Origin: Guyanagaster necrorhizus
Lineage: Eukaryota > Basidiomycota > Agaricomycetes > Agaricales > Physalacriaceae
Reading direction: 5' to 3'
Assembly: GCF_019112545.1 (NCBI RefSeq)
Contig: NW_025064913.1
Coordinates: 134,655-198,654 of the forward strand
Length of the DNA stretch: 64,000 nt
Positions 36,101 through 47,988 of the stretch are shown one piece after another. Numbering within the stretch: position 1 is the stretch's first letter; each line of letters begins with the position of its first letter. A model generated the notes under the pieces. It was not told the DNA's origin, did not search any database, and saw only the letters and a list, made by a program, of their open reading frames with translations. The translations under genes were made by a program, and so were the position numbers.

Positions 36101-38606
36101 TTTTTCACCTATCTATGAAGCTCTGGACAATTCTACCCACATCTCGTTATCAAATTCTCCTCTATTCTCCGCGGGCGAGGTTCGTACTTCTCACGCAAAC
36201 TCTGCAGCTCTTACGTTTAGGAAACGAGGCCAGTCAATGCATAACTTTCTTTTGAGGACACTGTGGTTCTGATAAATTTGCTTCAAGGGAAAGCCATATA
36301 TGCACAGAAAGGCTTTTGTTAATGCAGAACTCGCGATGCATGGTCCTAGTCTGAGTCCGTCGTTCATGGACAGGCCCGATCCCACGCTGGTTGCCTTATT
36401 GAGACCAGATTGGCTGCAGTTACTCATGAAGAACGGCCTACACTTTCCAGGTAGAAATATCCTTTCATGTCATGATGATTTATCGTATATTTTTCGTTTG
36501 TTGACAATTTTCTGCAGCAAGAGATTGGAAAGCATTTAGGGTCGTCAGTGTAGGCTGGGTATGTCCGCCCTACTGGGTCCATAGACGTACTCATGACTCT
36601 AAAGTGGTCTTGATTAACCCGTTTAATGAGCGATAGATAGAGGAATTACAAGGACAGATATTTAATTGAAAATCAAAAATCTTCTTCCCTCATTAATTAG
36701 CTCATTATCATGATATATTCACTCTTAGTTTTCGCAAAGTGAGGTCGATTTTACTCAACGCAAGCCCCGGTAGCCCCGGTTTATTCAGTCAGACATCGGA
36801 TGGTATGTCGACAATCAAAGCTCCTGATGGCCGTGTTGCTGTCACGCACTTATGTATTTGAGCGTCTTAATGTACGTTATATTATCCTTTAATACTAACA
36901 ACCCCGATAGTCTACAGCTGCCATGGAACAGGTGTATTCAATTTTGTTCACAAAAACAGTACATGAAATGGGGCTACTAGTGTGTCACTTACAGGAAGAA
37001 ATGATCCGCCATATGATGTTGCCTTCTCTTCTTCAACGACATTCAAAAATAGCCGCCTAGACATCTCGTGCTTCTAGCAAAAGAGTTTCCATCTTCTGCT
37101 ACCGACACTTCTAAGTCGCGTACTTAGTTCGGCTTCGAACTATCGTCTATCATTCCACACCGGACATGGTTTAAACTTGTTCTCAGCGGTGCAAAGCTAT
37201 TCCCCCCCTTCCCTGTATGTCTGGGGCCAGGAATTGCACCTTCCTCCGGCGGTATCACATATTGAACTTCGGTTGCTTTGTTCGAGATAAATATACGAGT
37301 CTTGAGAGGCATGTGACATGTTCTTCATTATTCCAGTCTTCCGTCACGACAAGATACCCGGGGAACGAAATAAAGCGACTGCTTCGCACCCACCCCCGCC
37401 CGGGGAAAGCTCGCACCGGACGGGTTCGCTAAAACGTCATATGATTCAGGGACTTCATCGCATGGTGCGAGCTCAAAATTCCATGACGTCCTGCAATTAA
37501 TTGTCTGCCCTGCTCTTCCCAGCGCTTCATCAAAGGCCCCGAGCATCTCATCTCCATCAGAATTGGTACAAATCCCCCGAACCCACGCGGCCTTCCGGAC
37601 TCTATTTCTTGCTGCATTGTTTCCGTCTGAATTACCGAGAAGTTACAGACCCAGGCACTATCCAGGCCCGCAAATCACGCCATGGCGCTTTCCTAGGGTC
37701 TTAGATAATCAGACGACGATGAATTCAACACTCCTGGTCCCCTCCATCAAGATGGAGCGCGGAGAAATCAGCGATGCCTCGCTACAATTATTAGATGTCG
37801 GCTTCGGATTTTCAACCAGTCCCTTGTTATCTCCGTCCTCCATAAGAAAAGATGCAATGTCCGTGAATGTTTGCTAGAAGTCAGAATTGTCATTTTTCAT
37901 TCGCCCGAATCCAAGTGTTTTGACAACTTATTGAATAGAACCTCTGCGCCTGTATGTAATTTCCGATCATCAAGATGGATGGCAGTTCATTTTATCTAAT
38001 GACTCTAGGACCGCACACTTTGATCAGATCAGAGAAACACGTAGGATTTGTTTTCGGCTGTTCTGCAGCCCGGACCAGCCGCTCTTGCGTTCTCAGAAGA
38101 GGTCTATTTTGAACGGAATCATAACCCCTTACGCACATGGGAACCTCGTGTTATCGTAGCCCCCCCGCGTGCTCCATCATCTTCGAACAAAAGAAGCTTG
38201 AACTAAGTCATCTTTTTTTCTTTCCGGGTCAATGAAGACCTTTAGGCTCGGGTCGTCTGAGAATTTATTCCATTTCATCGGGTTTTCGACGGATGCCACA
38301 GGAAGACGCTGTTAACAGTTGGTCCAAGATATGAGAACGTGCTGGGGTCATTTTATAATGCCTTATCGTATGATCCAATCCAAGAAAGAGCAAGACAGTC
38401 GCACAACTTCTGCAGACCCCATATGAACATGGTCTCAGGCTCAAAATTACCGATGTTTGTGTGTGGGACAGAGACAGTCAGAGTAGCACAGTTTGGAAAA
38501 ATGATGTCAGAAAAGCCTGGTGTATATTAGGTAGCAGTCCCCTCTAACAGTACTAAGTCCTGGTCGAACGGGAATGCAATCGATACCGCCTTCGTCGGTG
38601 TCTAAG
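36101..38606. other. Intergenic, no gene recognised
   Basis: The open frames are short and unrecognised. It may extend the duplicated block weakly (a few short matches to 24.7-26.4 kb), but I could not follow a consistent alignment. Confidence 0.4.
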
Positions 38607-40274
38607 CTAAATTATGACATGGAAAACCAACGGTAACACCAAGATGAAAATAAAAGACAGCGATTTTGTTTTCATTACATCGCCCGTTTGACTTGGAGTC
38701 ACGTATGGACTCGAACTCGACCTTGAGCCAGCGGCAGAAGAGACATTGACATTCCTAGCAGTAGCGTTTGACGCGTATCGGAACAACTGTAGCACAAATG
38801 AGACTGACTGAAGATATAGCGCGTGAGAGACTGCGCATTACCTTGTCTATTCCTTCTTCGCTATTCATCATACCCTCGTTCGAATGAGATACTCCCTCGA
38901 TCCAATCGACCGTCGACAGGGCAGGTATACCGCCAGTCAGTTTTTCTAGCATGGCAACAAAATTCCTTCCTCTTTCCAGATGGGTGCGTCCCTGGGCCTG
39001 GGAAGAATAGGAGTTGTGAGTCGGAATATCGAATCAATGTTATGAAAGAGCCGCCCACCAACGCTTCACAAGAAATATCTCCTGGGCCGTTATCTGCCTA
39101 TAGGAGGGCAGGGGAATCAGAAGCTGGCACTATAAGATTTCCAGAATGTGGGCTTCTCACCGTCCCCCAGGCGTAGTGTAAATTACGTCCAATATACCGC
39201 GAAACGATCCCGTCCCGTCCAAGTCTATTTGTGTCCGAAGTAGCGTATGCTGGAAAATTGCTCTCTAAGCCGTATTTATACTTGTCCGGGTCAATGCAAG
39301 AGCTATTTGGCATCGGGCGCTCAGCAGTCAACCAGCATAGAGAGCCTGGGTTGGCTGAAAGAGATGTCATGAATCAAGACTTGTTCCAAGAGAAGAAAAC
39401 AAACAAACCGATCCAGAAATGTAGTCGATCGTCGTTCTCAGTCGATTTTCGTAACGTGGCATAGCGCTGTGTCATTTGTCCACCAGCGGAATGACCTCCT
39501 ACAACGACAGTCTGTAGATCATTTGAAACAGCACTGAAGGCAAGAAGTGTAAAATCCCACGTTGAGGTTTGGGAATGCCTGCGTATCCATATAGTACGAC
39601 ACCAGCGCGTCGAGCACATCAAAGCTGCTGAAGTTTATCACGGAGCTTGGCAGTATATTGGCTTTTCCGTCGATCCAGGTCGTCATTCCCCACAAGAGTA
39701 CGTCGTCTCCTGTGGCACCTGCATCCATATCCGCTTGTGTGAAAAAGCACGGAGCCATGATGGAGATATCTTCGCGTCTTATGCTCGAGTCATGAAACGT
39801 GGCATTGTAAAGCGCGTTGTTCACCACATTCCAGTCTGATTGGTAAAGAGATTTCGGATCAGGTGAAACAGAATAAGCGGAGAGGACCTACAGTACCAGC
39901 AGTCTCGAGGCTTGCGTTTTGCCACGGTGAGAAAGGCGAAGAGAGGACTGGAATGAAGAGCTTACCCTCGCAGGTAAAACAATGACTGCTCTTGTTACCT
40001 CAGAATTATTGAGGCCGCTCGTTTGATAGACAGGCTGAGACTCTAAGATTAGATTCGCGAATGTAATGATCAGGAAAAGGGAAAGCCCGACCAGTTGAGC
40101 ACCATCATTCACGACCCAACTAGGGTACGCTGTGGCATCGTTCACTTGAGGAAACGCTTTCCACCCATGATCAGGATCACCGCCGACAGTAGGGTTCTGG
40201 TTGACCTGTTGCCGTCGGTGGAGCACACTGGCAGAAGCAAGGGCCACGAGGTGAAAGATAAATGAGAGTAGCAT
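38607..40274 (-). CDS. Secreted, probably GPI-anchored alpha/beta hydrolase
   Basis: Nine exons with consistent phases: 40274-40092, 40034-39966, 39910-39892, 39835-39561, 39511-39409, 39354-39161, 39097-39059, 38997-38842 and 38786-38607, giving 405 aa. The N-terminus MLLSFIFHLVALASASVLHR is a signal peptide. VVVGGHSAGGQ places the nucleophile at Ser190 in G-H-S-A-G, followed by QRYATLR. EGVSH (His332) is a candidate catalytic histidine. NPGSLCWLT and the cysteine pattern recall a family of uncharacterised fungal secreted alpha/beta hydrolases. The C-terminus ends in a Ser-rich spacer and a hydrophobic tail (residues 388-405), as in GPI-anchor signals. The product is therefore likely cell-wall or membrane attached; the substrate is unknown. 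Oddities: the first intron has a weak GTCGGG donor and the frame stays open through it, and exon 3 is only 19 nt. Length and motifs suggest the gene is intact. Confidence 0.8.
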
Positions 40275-41723
40275 GCCTCTGAGAGACCCGGTCAGATTGC
40301 GGGAACGGTTTATGTCAACGCAAACATTTATGGCAATGCCGTATTTGAGCGGTTAATGATAAAAGATATCGGTCAAGTGATGCCCTCGACAAGAGTTACG
40401 GTCGGAAGCTGAGTTGTCTCGACCACGCTGCCGCTAGGCCGTGGAACAAGCACCCCGGCATAGAGTCCCACGTGTAATATACGATGATGATCTGAGTAAA
40501 GCCTGACGAAAAGACCTTCGAACTAATGTGATATGCTAACGGCGAATAAGCACCACGGGAAACATTGCGTTAGTTAGGCTGCGGTGCCGAAGAATGAGAA
40601 TACTTGCTGTTGTCGGCTCTTGGTGCCACACTACGAAACCGCGGAGATGCTTGGTGGAAGGAGAGCAGAAACACCCGAAGGACACATGCCAGTGAACTCC
40701 CGTGATGCCAAGACTTTATCGCCATTGACTCTACGAGAGAATGACTTGGCTCCCGGACCTTGAACATAAGGCAGCCGCTGATATATTTCCAGTTAACTAC
40801 TCACAGAGGGCCGAAAGAATGTTGAGGATATGTGCATGAAAGAGAGTAAGAAAGCACTGTGCGATATTGTGACGTAATGTTCACTCCCGTTTCTTCTTTT
40901 GAACCACCAGTGCGTACCATCATCATGCTTTCTCGGGTACGAGTTGATACGTTTTCTCTGTCTTACCCTGCCACTGTAAATGTTCCATATATATAGTGAT
41001 TAACCTATGCGCGAAAGGGGATTGCTGCAGAGGCTGGTGTGTTTTGGATGGTCCAACGTGGGACCTTCCAAGGTATTGCTTCCAGCTTCAGTTTGTACGC
41101 CCTTGCTTGCAGTGCCGAAAATGAGACGGTATTTCCATTGTGCCACAGAAGGAGAAGATGTTCTGAAAAACCAGACTTTTGATTCTTGAACTAACTTATA
41201 TCAGCAACATGTCAGGAATCTCACGTCGCTATCAGCAAGACTATGGCGCTTTCTCCCTTACGCTTCGTACACGTCATGAAATTTCTGTTCAGGTGCCACG
41301 ACAGCCAATATAAACGCCGCCTTTCATTCCTTCCGAATGTGAAGGTGCCTGTTTGTATCATGGCGAAAAGAGGGACGCTCTGGGACCATCCCTCATAAGT
41401 GCTTAAATGTGATGCTGACATTTCTTTGTCAACGTCACATTCTGGAATTACCGCCTGCGATGTTTCACTAAAGCGGTAACATGTACCACGGTGACAATAT
41501 CTACCGCATCTTCTCTGTCAGCAAGATTCTCTACAACTTCGGCAAGCATTCTAGAGGCGTCATCTTACCATTTTTTGGGGAAAGCCTGTCTCAATGTAGT
41601 CTCGTAAACCAGACTCAACGATCCGTGTGAAGATAAGTCGTTCGATGGATGTAGACTCAATGGATAGGAGCCGCCTCGGTCTCCGTCTCAAGTGCTATTT
41701 GAAGTCTAAGTATCCCCCAACGT
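40275..41723. other. Intergenic, no gene recognised
   Basis: Promoter side of the GPI hydrolase on the left and of tRNA-Ala on the right. The short open frames have no recognisable domain. Confidence 0.45.
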
Positions 41724-41810
41724 GGGCTTATAGCGCAGTGGTAGCGCGCACGCTTTGCATTAAGAATTCTTTGTTGTGTGAGGTCCGGGGTTCAATCCCC
41801 CGTGAGTCCA
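41724..41810 (+). tRNA. tRNA-Ala (anticodon UGC), with a 15-nt intron
   Basis: Acceptor GGGCTTA pairs with TGAGTCC (one G-U at position 3, one at 6), followed by discriminator A. The D arm is GCGC/GCGC and the T arm CGGGG-TTCAATC-CCCCG. The anticodon stem CACGC pairs with GTGTG around TTTGCA, with TGC at 41756-41758. The intron is best placed at 41760-41774, directly after position 37, the standard place for nuclear tRNA introns; removing it gives a 72-nt tRNA. The A box (TAGCGCAGTGGT) and B box (GGTTCAATCCC) promoter elements are intact, and T runs follow within 30 bp. It closely matches the usual eukaryotic tRNA-Ala sequence. Confidence 0.93.
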
Positions 41811-43140
41811 TCCATTACTTTGCTCTGCTGTTTATTTTAGTTTCATTATTATTCACCAGAAGTCCTACGACAGTATTGAAAAATAAGCAGCATTGGTTTG
41901 GGTTCATGTTTCATCAGGTTCTATCTCGAAAGGTATGCTTAGTTTATCCCCGGTGTATTCGGCATGGTGAAGAAGATCTCCCCACTGTTTATACATGTTG
42001 CTCATGTATACATTCACCTGAGCTAATGGATTTTTTTTGGAGGGGGGGAGGTATGCGGTTATATTCACTGTTGGAGCTACTCTATGTAACTGTCTACATA
42101 GATATTGAGGTGCTTGTTCCTTTATGATGAGTCGATCCCGTCGTTCTTCATGGTTTGTCCCTAGTAGCAAAGCAATCCATCCCTTTTCTGAACCACGGTA
42201 CACAGGGAAATGGGCTATAGGTGCGTTGTATAGACCTTCTGTCCACTGTTTTTCAGTGATTCACTGGCTGTTTCTGAGATCATGGCAATGAACTGAAACT
42301 ACCCGGAAATTCTAAGGCATTATCCTACCGAGTCTGCTTCAAATAAAGATCCTGATATAACAGCACACGCAGTTCGACAAATCTGGCGGCTTACAAGAGC
42401 TTGATGACTCCTGCAGACGACATTCGGATATGCTAGTGCGTTATTATTCGTCCGATTCAGATCCATCTCTTTTATACTGTCCTGGAGCTCTCTATGGAAT
42501 ATTGGTACACCGTCTTATGTCTATTTCGTCACCTCGAGCGACTGCATTTGCCATGGGACAATCAAACGCGTTACGTCGGGGTAACGCTATCGGCGCTCAA
42601 ACTGGTTCACATAAGCAGGCAAACATTGAAGTTCAAAAGAACGCCGACGAGACTGTTTCGCAGGCGTTGATTGATATATTTAGCTCTTTTTCCCTGCCGC
42701 AGAGTGGTTTTAAAGGAAAAAACTATATGGTAGGATATGAAAAGACGCTTATACTTAGCACGCCACTATAATTCAGCTTCTTACTATTCAGTTAATACCT
42801 ATTTTCATTCCTGTACAAATCGTACCTTTGCCTTTTCCCATCTTAACGTTTCTACCAACATAACAAGTTGGTAATCATGGAACTTTCGAGCCGTCAGCTG
42901 GTCGTTTCTGCTCCTATCCTGTAGCAGATTTCAAAAGAAGCCTCAGAGATGAATTGTGGGGAGGGAAAAGATTATGTTTGCATTATATGTCGAGCTGTAT
43001 ATTAGATTATGCTTCCCAGACTTTTCCGTCTATGAAACTTATATCAAGATAGGGCACTGCTTGTGCCAAATTTAAGTTGTTCTCGGGGCCAAAGGCTGCG
43101 GTACACATAGGACGATATAATAAGCCAATCGCTTCTGCAA
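41811..43140. other. Intergenic; one unassigned open frame at 42430-42771
   Basis: The plus-strand frame 42430-42771 (113 aa) contains a hydrophilic run with SHKQANIEVQKN and DETVSQALIDIFSSF that looks protein-like, but I recognise no family and no flanking exons. It may be a small gene or a remnant. The rest shows nothing. Confidence 0.3.
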
Positions 43141-45109
43141 TCAGGTGCGAGGTGTGATGCAGATCCCGAATGGCTTTACGTGACTGTACCGGCGTCTATC
43201 ATCAGGGACTGGATACACGGGAAAAACCAGTGCACATTACCTGGTGATTCCCGAGGAGAATTCAATTTCCGGAAGGAACTGCTCCGTACAGGCGATGGTA
43301 AATTTGGAGAGTATATTGGCCATAGATAGCAGCATGGACACTTCAGCGAATTGAATGCCTGAAATTTAAATGAGCGCAGCACCACGCAAAAAGTGATGAT
43401 CCATACCTGGACATGTGCGACGTCCATAGCCGAAGGCAAACTGACGAGGGTCTGGGTTTACAGATAATGAATTGTGGCTTGTATCTGCGAATCTGCTTGG
43501 GTCAAACTCGAAGGGTTTAGGGTAAAGTTGAGGATCATGCATTATCGCCCTATTGAATATGAGCCGTTAGCATGTATTCTTGTCACAGGGGGAACGTGTA
43601 CACACCAGACATTGGCTATTATTGTCGCGTCTTTCGGTATTCGAAAGCCCCCATATGTGTCTTCGCAAACCACTTTATGAGGGAGTGCTGTAGAATAAGG
43701 AAATTTCAGTCAATAGTCAATACGACCTAACGCGGTTCTGACCAAGGTTGGCTACGGGAGCGAAGCGAAGAATCTCTTTCAGAACCGCAGGTAGATATAC
43801 CAACTTGGAAAGAACTGCTGTACGAGGCGAGTCAACCCGGCCAATAACGTCGTCTATCTCAGCCTGGGCTCGTTCTTGCACTTGAGAGTATCGGGCCATA
43901 AGCATGAGGAACGATATCATAGCTGAAACGGTCTGTGAACGGCTACGTCAACTCGAGCTAATAATCGATACTCTCCACTCACAGTGTCCGCAGCCCCCGC
44001 GTATAAACCTCCCGCGCACCACTTAATAATGTCTTCCCCCTCAGGATCACTCCCGCTTTTTGCATTGAGAAGACGGGAAGTGAATGACTCGGTGTATCTA
44101 CCCAATGCCTGATACGATTGATGAGTGTCAAGTCCCTGACGTATGCGCGCGCATAAATGCACTGACCATTTGTTTTTTGACCCATTCGTGCGGAACTCCG
44201 GAAAGAGAATCTAGGCGCTGCTTCCACTCCGCTCCTTGCCGTTTGAAACCAGCGAACGGTAGCCAAGACGGGAGAAAACGGACTGTTTAGGCGTCTACCA
44301 TCACTTCCAAGACAAATTGGACCGACCAGACGTACCTATTGGATAGTAATCCACAAGCCACCTGCCAGGAGCCAGCGTCTGTGCAGAAATCATGGCGGAT
44401 TCTTCAGCGACCTTAATGAAGTCATCATTCTCGGTGACGGTATATCCATATGCCACTTTCATAATTACAGCGGCGGAATTTCTAATGCGTGATTGTAGAT
44501 GAATTAATGCCATCGCGTTAGTACACAAGAGACTTACCTCCGTAAATGATGCACATATTTTTCAGGGCTATCGATGAAACCCTCCACCATCATGTCTGCC
44601 ATAGCATCCAGGAGTGACGAATATTGTAGCGTTGCCATCGCACCGACGCCTTCTTGGAGCAGTCGTCGATACTGTTTGTGACGACTATCCAGGGACGAAA
44701 TATTAAATACAGATTTTCCTCGGGCGCATATTTCATGATACATCCATGCTTTTGGCCGGTCCGAGTAGATATTGGCGCGCTTGTCAAGCAGGTCATGCAC
44801 AGATTTGCTATCGTTAAGCACGATGACGCGACGATTATATATAAGGAAGGATATCACCGAGCCTTAATGATGAATGGCTTAGAAATGTGTAAGGATGACA
44901 TAACGGAACGTACTTCCGTAATGGCTTGCCCATTGAGCGTACTGCTTCCATGGCGCAGAGCTGGCGAGGCGATTCTTGACACCAAGAAAGAAACTTCCTC
45001 GAGGTCCAGGAGGAAGAGAAAGACGTCTAAAAGTAAAAATATAAGCCCGTATAGCCACTAAGACCAGGAGAATTAAGGTAGAGAAAAGGTATGAAGGAGA
45101 TGGACTCAT
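43141..45109 (-). CDS. Cytochrome P450 monooxygenase
   Basis: Ten exons, all phase-consistent: 45109-44914, 44862-44538, 44481-44336, 44282-44167, 44108-43983, 43932-43743, 43687-43606, 43549-43407, 43358-43241 and 43195-43141, giving 498 aa. The N-terminal membrane anchor is at residues 7-25, followed by the proline hinge PPGPRG (33-38). The I-helix motif YAGAADTT is at 297-304 (oxygen activation), KEILR holds the ExxR pair E356/R359, and FDPSRF (409-414) is the PERF-like element. The heme-binding loop FGYGRRTCPG has the ligand Cys440. All hallmark residues are present, so it should be an active ER monooxygenase using a P450 reductase. It resembles the large Agaricomycete group often annotated as O-methylsterigmatocystin oxidoreductase-like; the substrate cannot be predicted. 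A TATA box lies 36 bp upstream of the ATG. No terpene synthase, PKS or other core biosynthetic gene is next to it. Confidence 0.93.
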
Positions 45110-45144
45110 TGAGGGACCAGTTTCGTGAGGTCTACTTGGACTAT

Positions 45145-45154
45145 CCTTTATATA
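45145..45154 (-). promoter_or_regulatory. TATA box of the P450 gene
   Basis: Minus strand TATATAAAGG, 36-45 bp upstream of the P450 ATG at 45109. The match to the TATA consensus is very good; the close spacing implies a short 5' UTR. Confidence 0.6.
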
Positions 45155-47110
45155 TCAAGCAGCGTTGAAACAGCATATGATTGTTCTGGGCCATCGTAGC
45201 TATCTGAAGAGCTAACACAGGATGACTAAACCACAGAGCAGGTAACTGAACCCCGCTGCTGCGATTCATACCCCACAGACTACGAACGTGATGCAAGTCT
45301 GGCTACAGATCTCTGTTTCATATGAGCGGTAGTATTTCGCGGTCAACCACGGGGATAACTAACCTCGAAAGGCAGTCACAGCTATGGTAAGTCCTGGAGC
45401 CATCAAGCGCCTGAAGGTTGCACGATCGATGCATCACTCATAAGGATGAATTGCCCAGAGCTATATGATGCCTAGTAAATGAGATGTCAGATATGAATGG
45501 TAGTGGACAGTCTATCCACAATGTGACAAGCAGAATGAATTTAACATACGGAGCATCGGCTACATATCTGCCTCGAGTTGATGACCACGTTATCGATGAT
45601 ATCAACATATCCGTACAGCCAGGAGCAATGCGGCAAAGGGCTGTAGTGAGTTATTCTGATCGTCCCGATGAAGCCGGTCGCCTGTCTCAAACTCCAAGGT
45701 CGCTTCGTCCGTCGAATATCGGACAGGTACAGCTGGAAGAACACATCACGTTAGCCTCGATTGGGTACCAGCACATCCGCATTGATCAATACCTACCATT
45801 CGTTCGGGCCCATCATTCGGACTCATCAATGGCGTCGTACACGTGGAAGGGGAGTAGCATAGAATAATCCCGCCACGTGCTGTATCAGGTTCAGGTCCTT
45901 GATGGGATCAATGGGAAAACTTTCAAGGCAAGGCATAGAAACCTAACCACTGGGTTTCACTCACATCGACCGCGCGGTCGGTCGGTCGATGTGTTCTATC
46001 CTCTTTGATGTATTCAGCACCGGCTACTTAACATTCACCATCGATCCCGTGTTTCTAATAGCAGCGAATGTATGTGTATAGGCGCTCTGAGCACGGGTTT
46101 AGAGAAGGGGGAAAGTCGGGGAAGAGAACGCTCACCTGACCACAATTGAGATCATATCCTACATAAATTAGGGCATAAATATTTTATTTTGTTTCTTCGT
46201 TACGGGAGTCTCGCGTTCTAGGCGACCCCCAATATGATTATGATAAGTTGATAGTCCCAAACATGATTCCAGGCGTCAGTGTTCGTAACTGTCATGGTCT
46301 TTCGGAGCCGATAAGAGAAAGACCTCACAGTTCAGTAACCGGTCCTGGAGGCGGCAATCTCCCATGAAGATCTAAAAGATAAAGCACTGAGGCCGCCGGG
46401 ATGAAGCTTTTCACGTTAACCGTCGAAAACGGTCCCATCCGGTGTACAGAACGCCCTAGTTCTCCGCAGAGGTAAAGAACAGGACCCGCTACTCGCTAGT
46501 CAGCGGAATGATATCAACTCGGTGTTTTTCACTTAGCCATACCCGACGAGAAGCACTGGCACCTTCACCTCACAAATAGTCATATCCTCCTTGAGTGCCT
46601 GTCGCAAGTACAACAAATGTCTTTCGACGCAGCGGAACAAGCGGCAAGAAACTGGATGAGCAACCTGGCTCAGAAGATAGAGGGCCCCACTTGTCTTTGT
46701 GGACGGAGGGGGACAATTAGGGAGATGGGGAAGGAACACTACACTCAACTCTAAAATAACCGATAGCTGTCTTAGCTCATAATTTGCTATGACACATACA
46801 TTTGTGTGTTGACCGACCTCGTTCGCAGGAGATTTGAATGGATAACCCACAACTTTGTTATTACCCATAAGCCAGAACTACTTCCGCTGTATAGGACCAT
46901 AGTTTCTGAATATCCCCAGCTTATACTGGTCAACTAGTCTCCTTATTATGCTGTCTAGTTAATACCATTTCTTGTTGGTTCAATTCCTGCTGTAACCATT
47001 TTTTCCGTGAAGATGATCCTAACAATGCCGGACCCAATTGCCAATGCCGAGAAAGAGGTTGAGGAGTGTTGATACTCTTCAGAACACTGGTGCACACCAG
47101 CTCACTAATC
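45155..47110. other. Intergenic; hairpin at 45962-45993, no gene recognised
   Basis: The plus-strand frame 45484-45867 (127 aa) and the minus frame 46533-46868 (111 aa) are open but match nothing I know. The palindrome is listed separately. Confidence 0.4.
45962..45993. repeat. Perfect inverted repeat (hairpin)
   Basis: Arms cacatcgaccg (45962-45972) and cggtcgatgtg (45983-45993) are perfect reverse complements, 11 bp each, with a 10-nt centre cgcggtcggt that itself contains further cggtcggt units. It could extrude as a cruciform or be a dimeric protein-binding site. Confidence 0.8.
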
Positions 47111-47114
47111 GAGT

Positions 47115-47440
47115 GTTGAATCTCTTGTTGATCCAAAACCTGAGAGTGATAATATGGAAGACGAAGTAACGGACCACCGGCAGGATATTTTCGACACGGT
47201 GGTTACAGTACGGAAGCAGGACATGTGATGCAGATGCAGATGAATGTATCGATCTGCCTCCCTCTTGTAAAGAGGCCCTTGATGCGGTCTCAATCCTTCG
47301 GAAATATGTTCGCAGCACAGATGACCCATTTGTTTGTCACCTTGAAGGTGTTTTGGTTTCATTGCAGAGACTCGTTCACTCAAGGAAACCGGAATCACGA
47401 CGTGTTTTGCAACTAGCTAGGCCAAGAATACAAATTACTC
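47115..47440 (+). pseudogene. Possible pogo/Tigger-type transposase C-terminal remnant
   Basis: On the plus strand an acidic stretch (DPKPESDNMEDEVTD, about 47128-47175) is followed, after a frame change near 47215, by DADECIDLPPSCKEALDAVS and ILRKYVRSTDD, then a helix-like HLEGVLVSLQRLVHSR (to about 47392). An acidic linker followed by an EAL-x-AL-x-xL-x-xY segment resembles the C-terminus of DDE transposases of the pogo/Tigger/CENP-B group. I see no DDE core upstream and the frame is interrupted, so it would be a dead fragment. The family call is tentative. Confidence 0.3.
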
Positions 47441-47512
47441 ATAATCGATGCTTTTTTTTTAGCTTCTTGAACCCCCACGAGACACCCTATAACGGCCTCT
47501 CCCAGAACCCAT

Positions 47513-47570
47513 ACTCTGTAGTAACCCATAGCTCGGAGTGTCAACCAAGGGGTATGGGTTATTACAGAGT
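47513..47570. repeat. Imperfect inverted repeat, 18-bp arms
   Basis: actctgtagtaacccata (47513-47530) and tatgggttattacagagt (47553-47570) pair at 17 of 18 positions with a 22-nt loop. It lies about 0.1 kb downstream of the putative transposase remnant, so it might be a transposon end or a small MITE-like hairpin. Confidence 0.7.
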
Positions 47571-47988
47571 CAACTGCATAGAGCGGCCGCCAGAATATCT
47601 CTGATAAAGACGCATAAAAAGGGAGGATGGCAGAAGTATTACGGGGAGATGATAGTGGTAAACGTCAGATTTTGTTTGCCAAACCCTATTTTGAGGCAGA
47701 GTAGTTTCCAGCCTCGCCGTCGGAGTTTTAAACCCAGTAACGATTTTTGCAATTCCATTTTCTTGTCATTGTCGTTGTATACTTAATCAATATCAGATCT
47801 CAAAATAAATGTTTAACAAGTAAGTGTCAGCGTTACAGTAGGACGCAGAGCTTTTTTTTTGTTTCCTAACTTCGAAGACTACAAAGTGTTCTACTCCTAT
47901 ACGCGCCGAGATGAGATTAGATCGGAACGACCGGACCGCGATCGGTCTCCACGGATTACACCTCTTGCATCTTTACCGCCACCACGGC

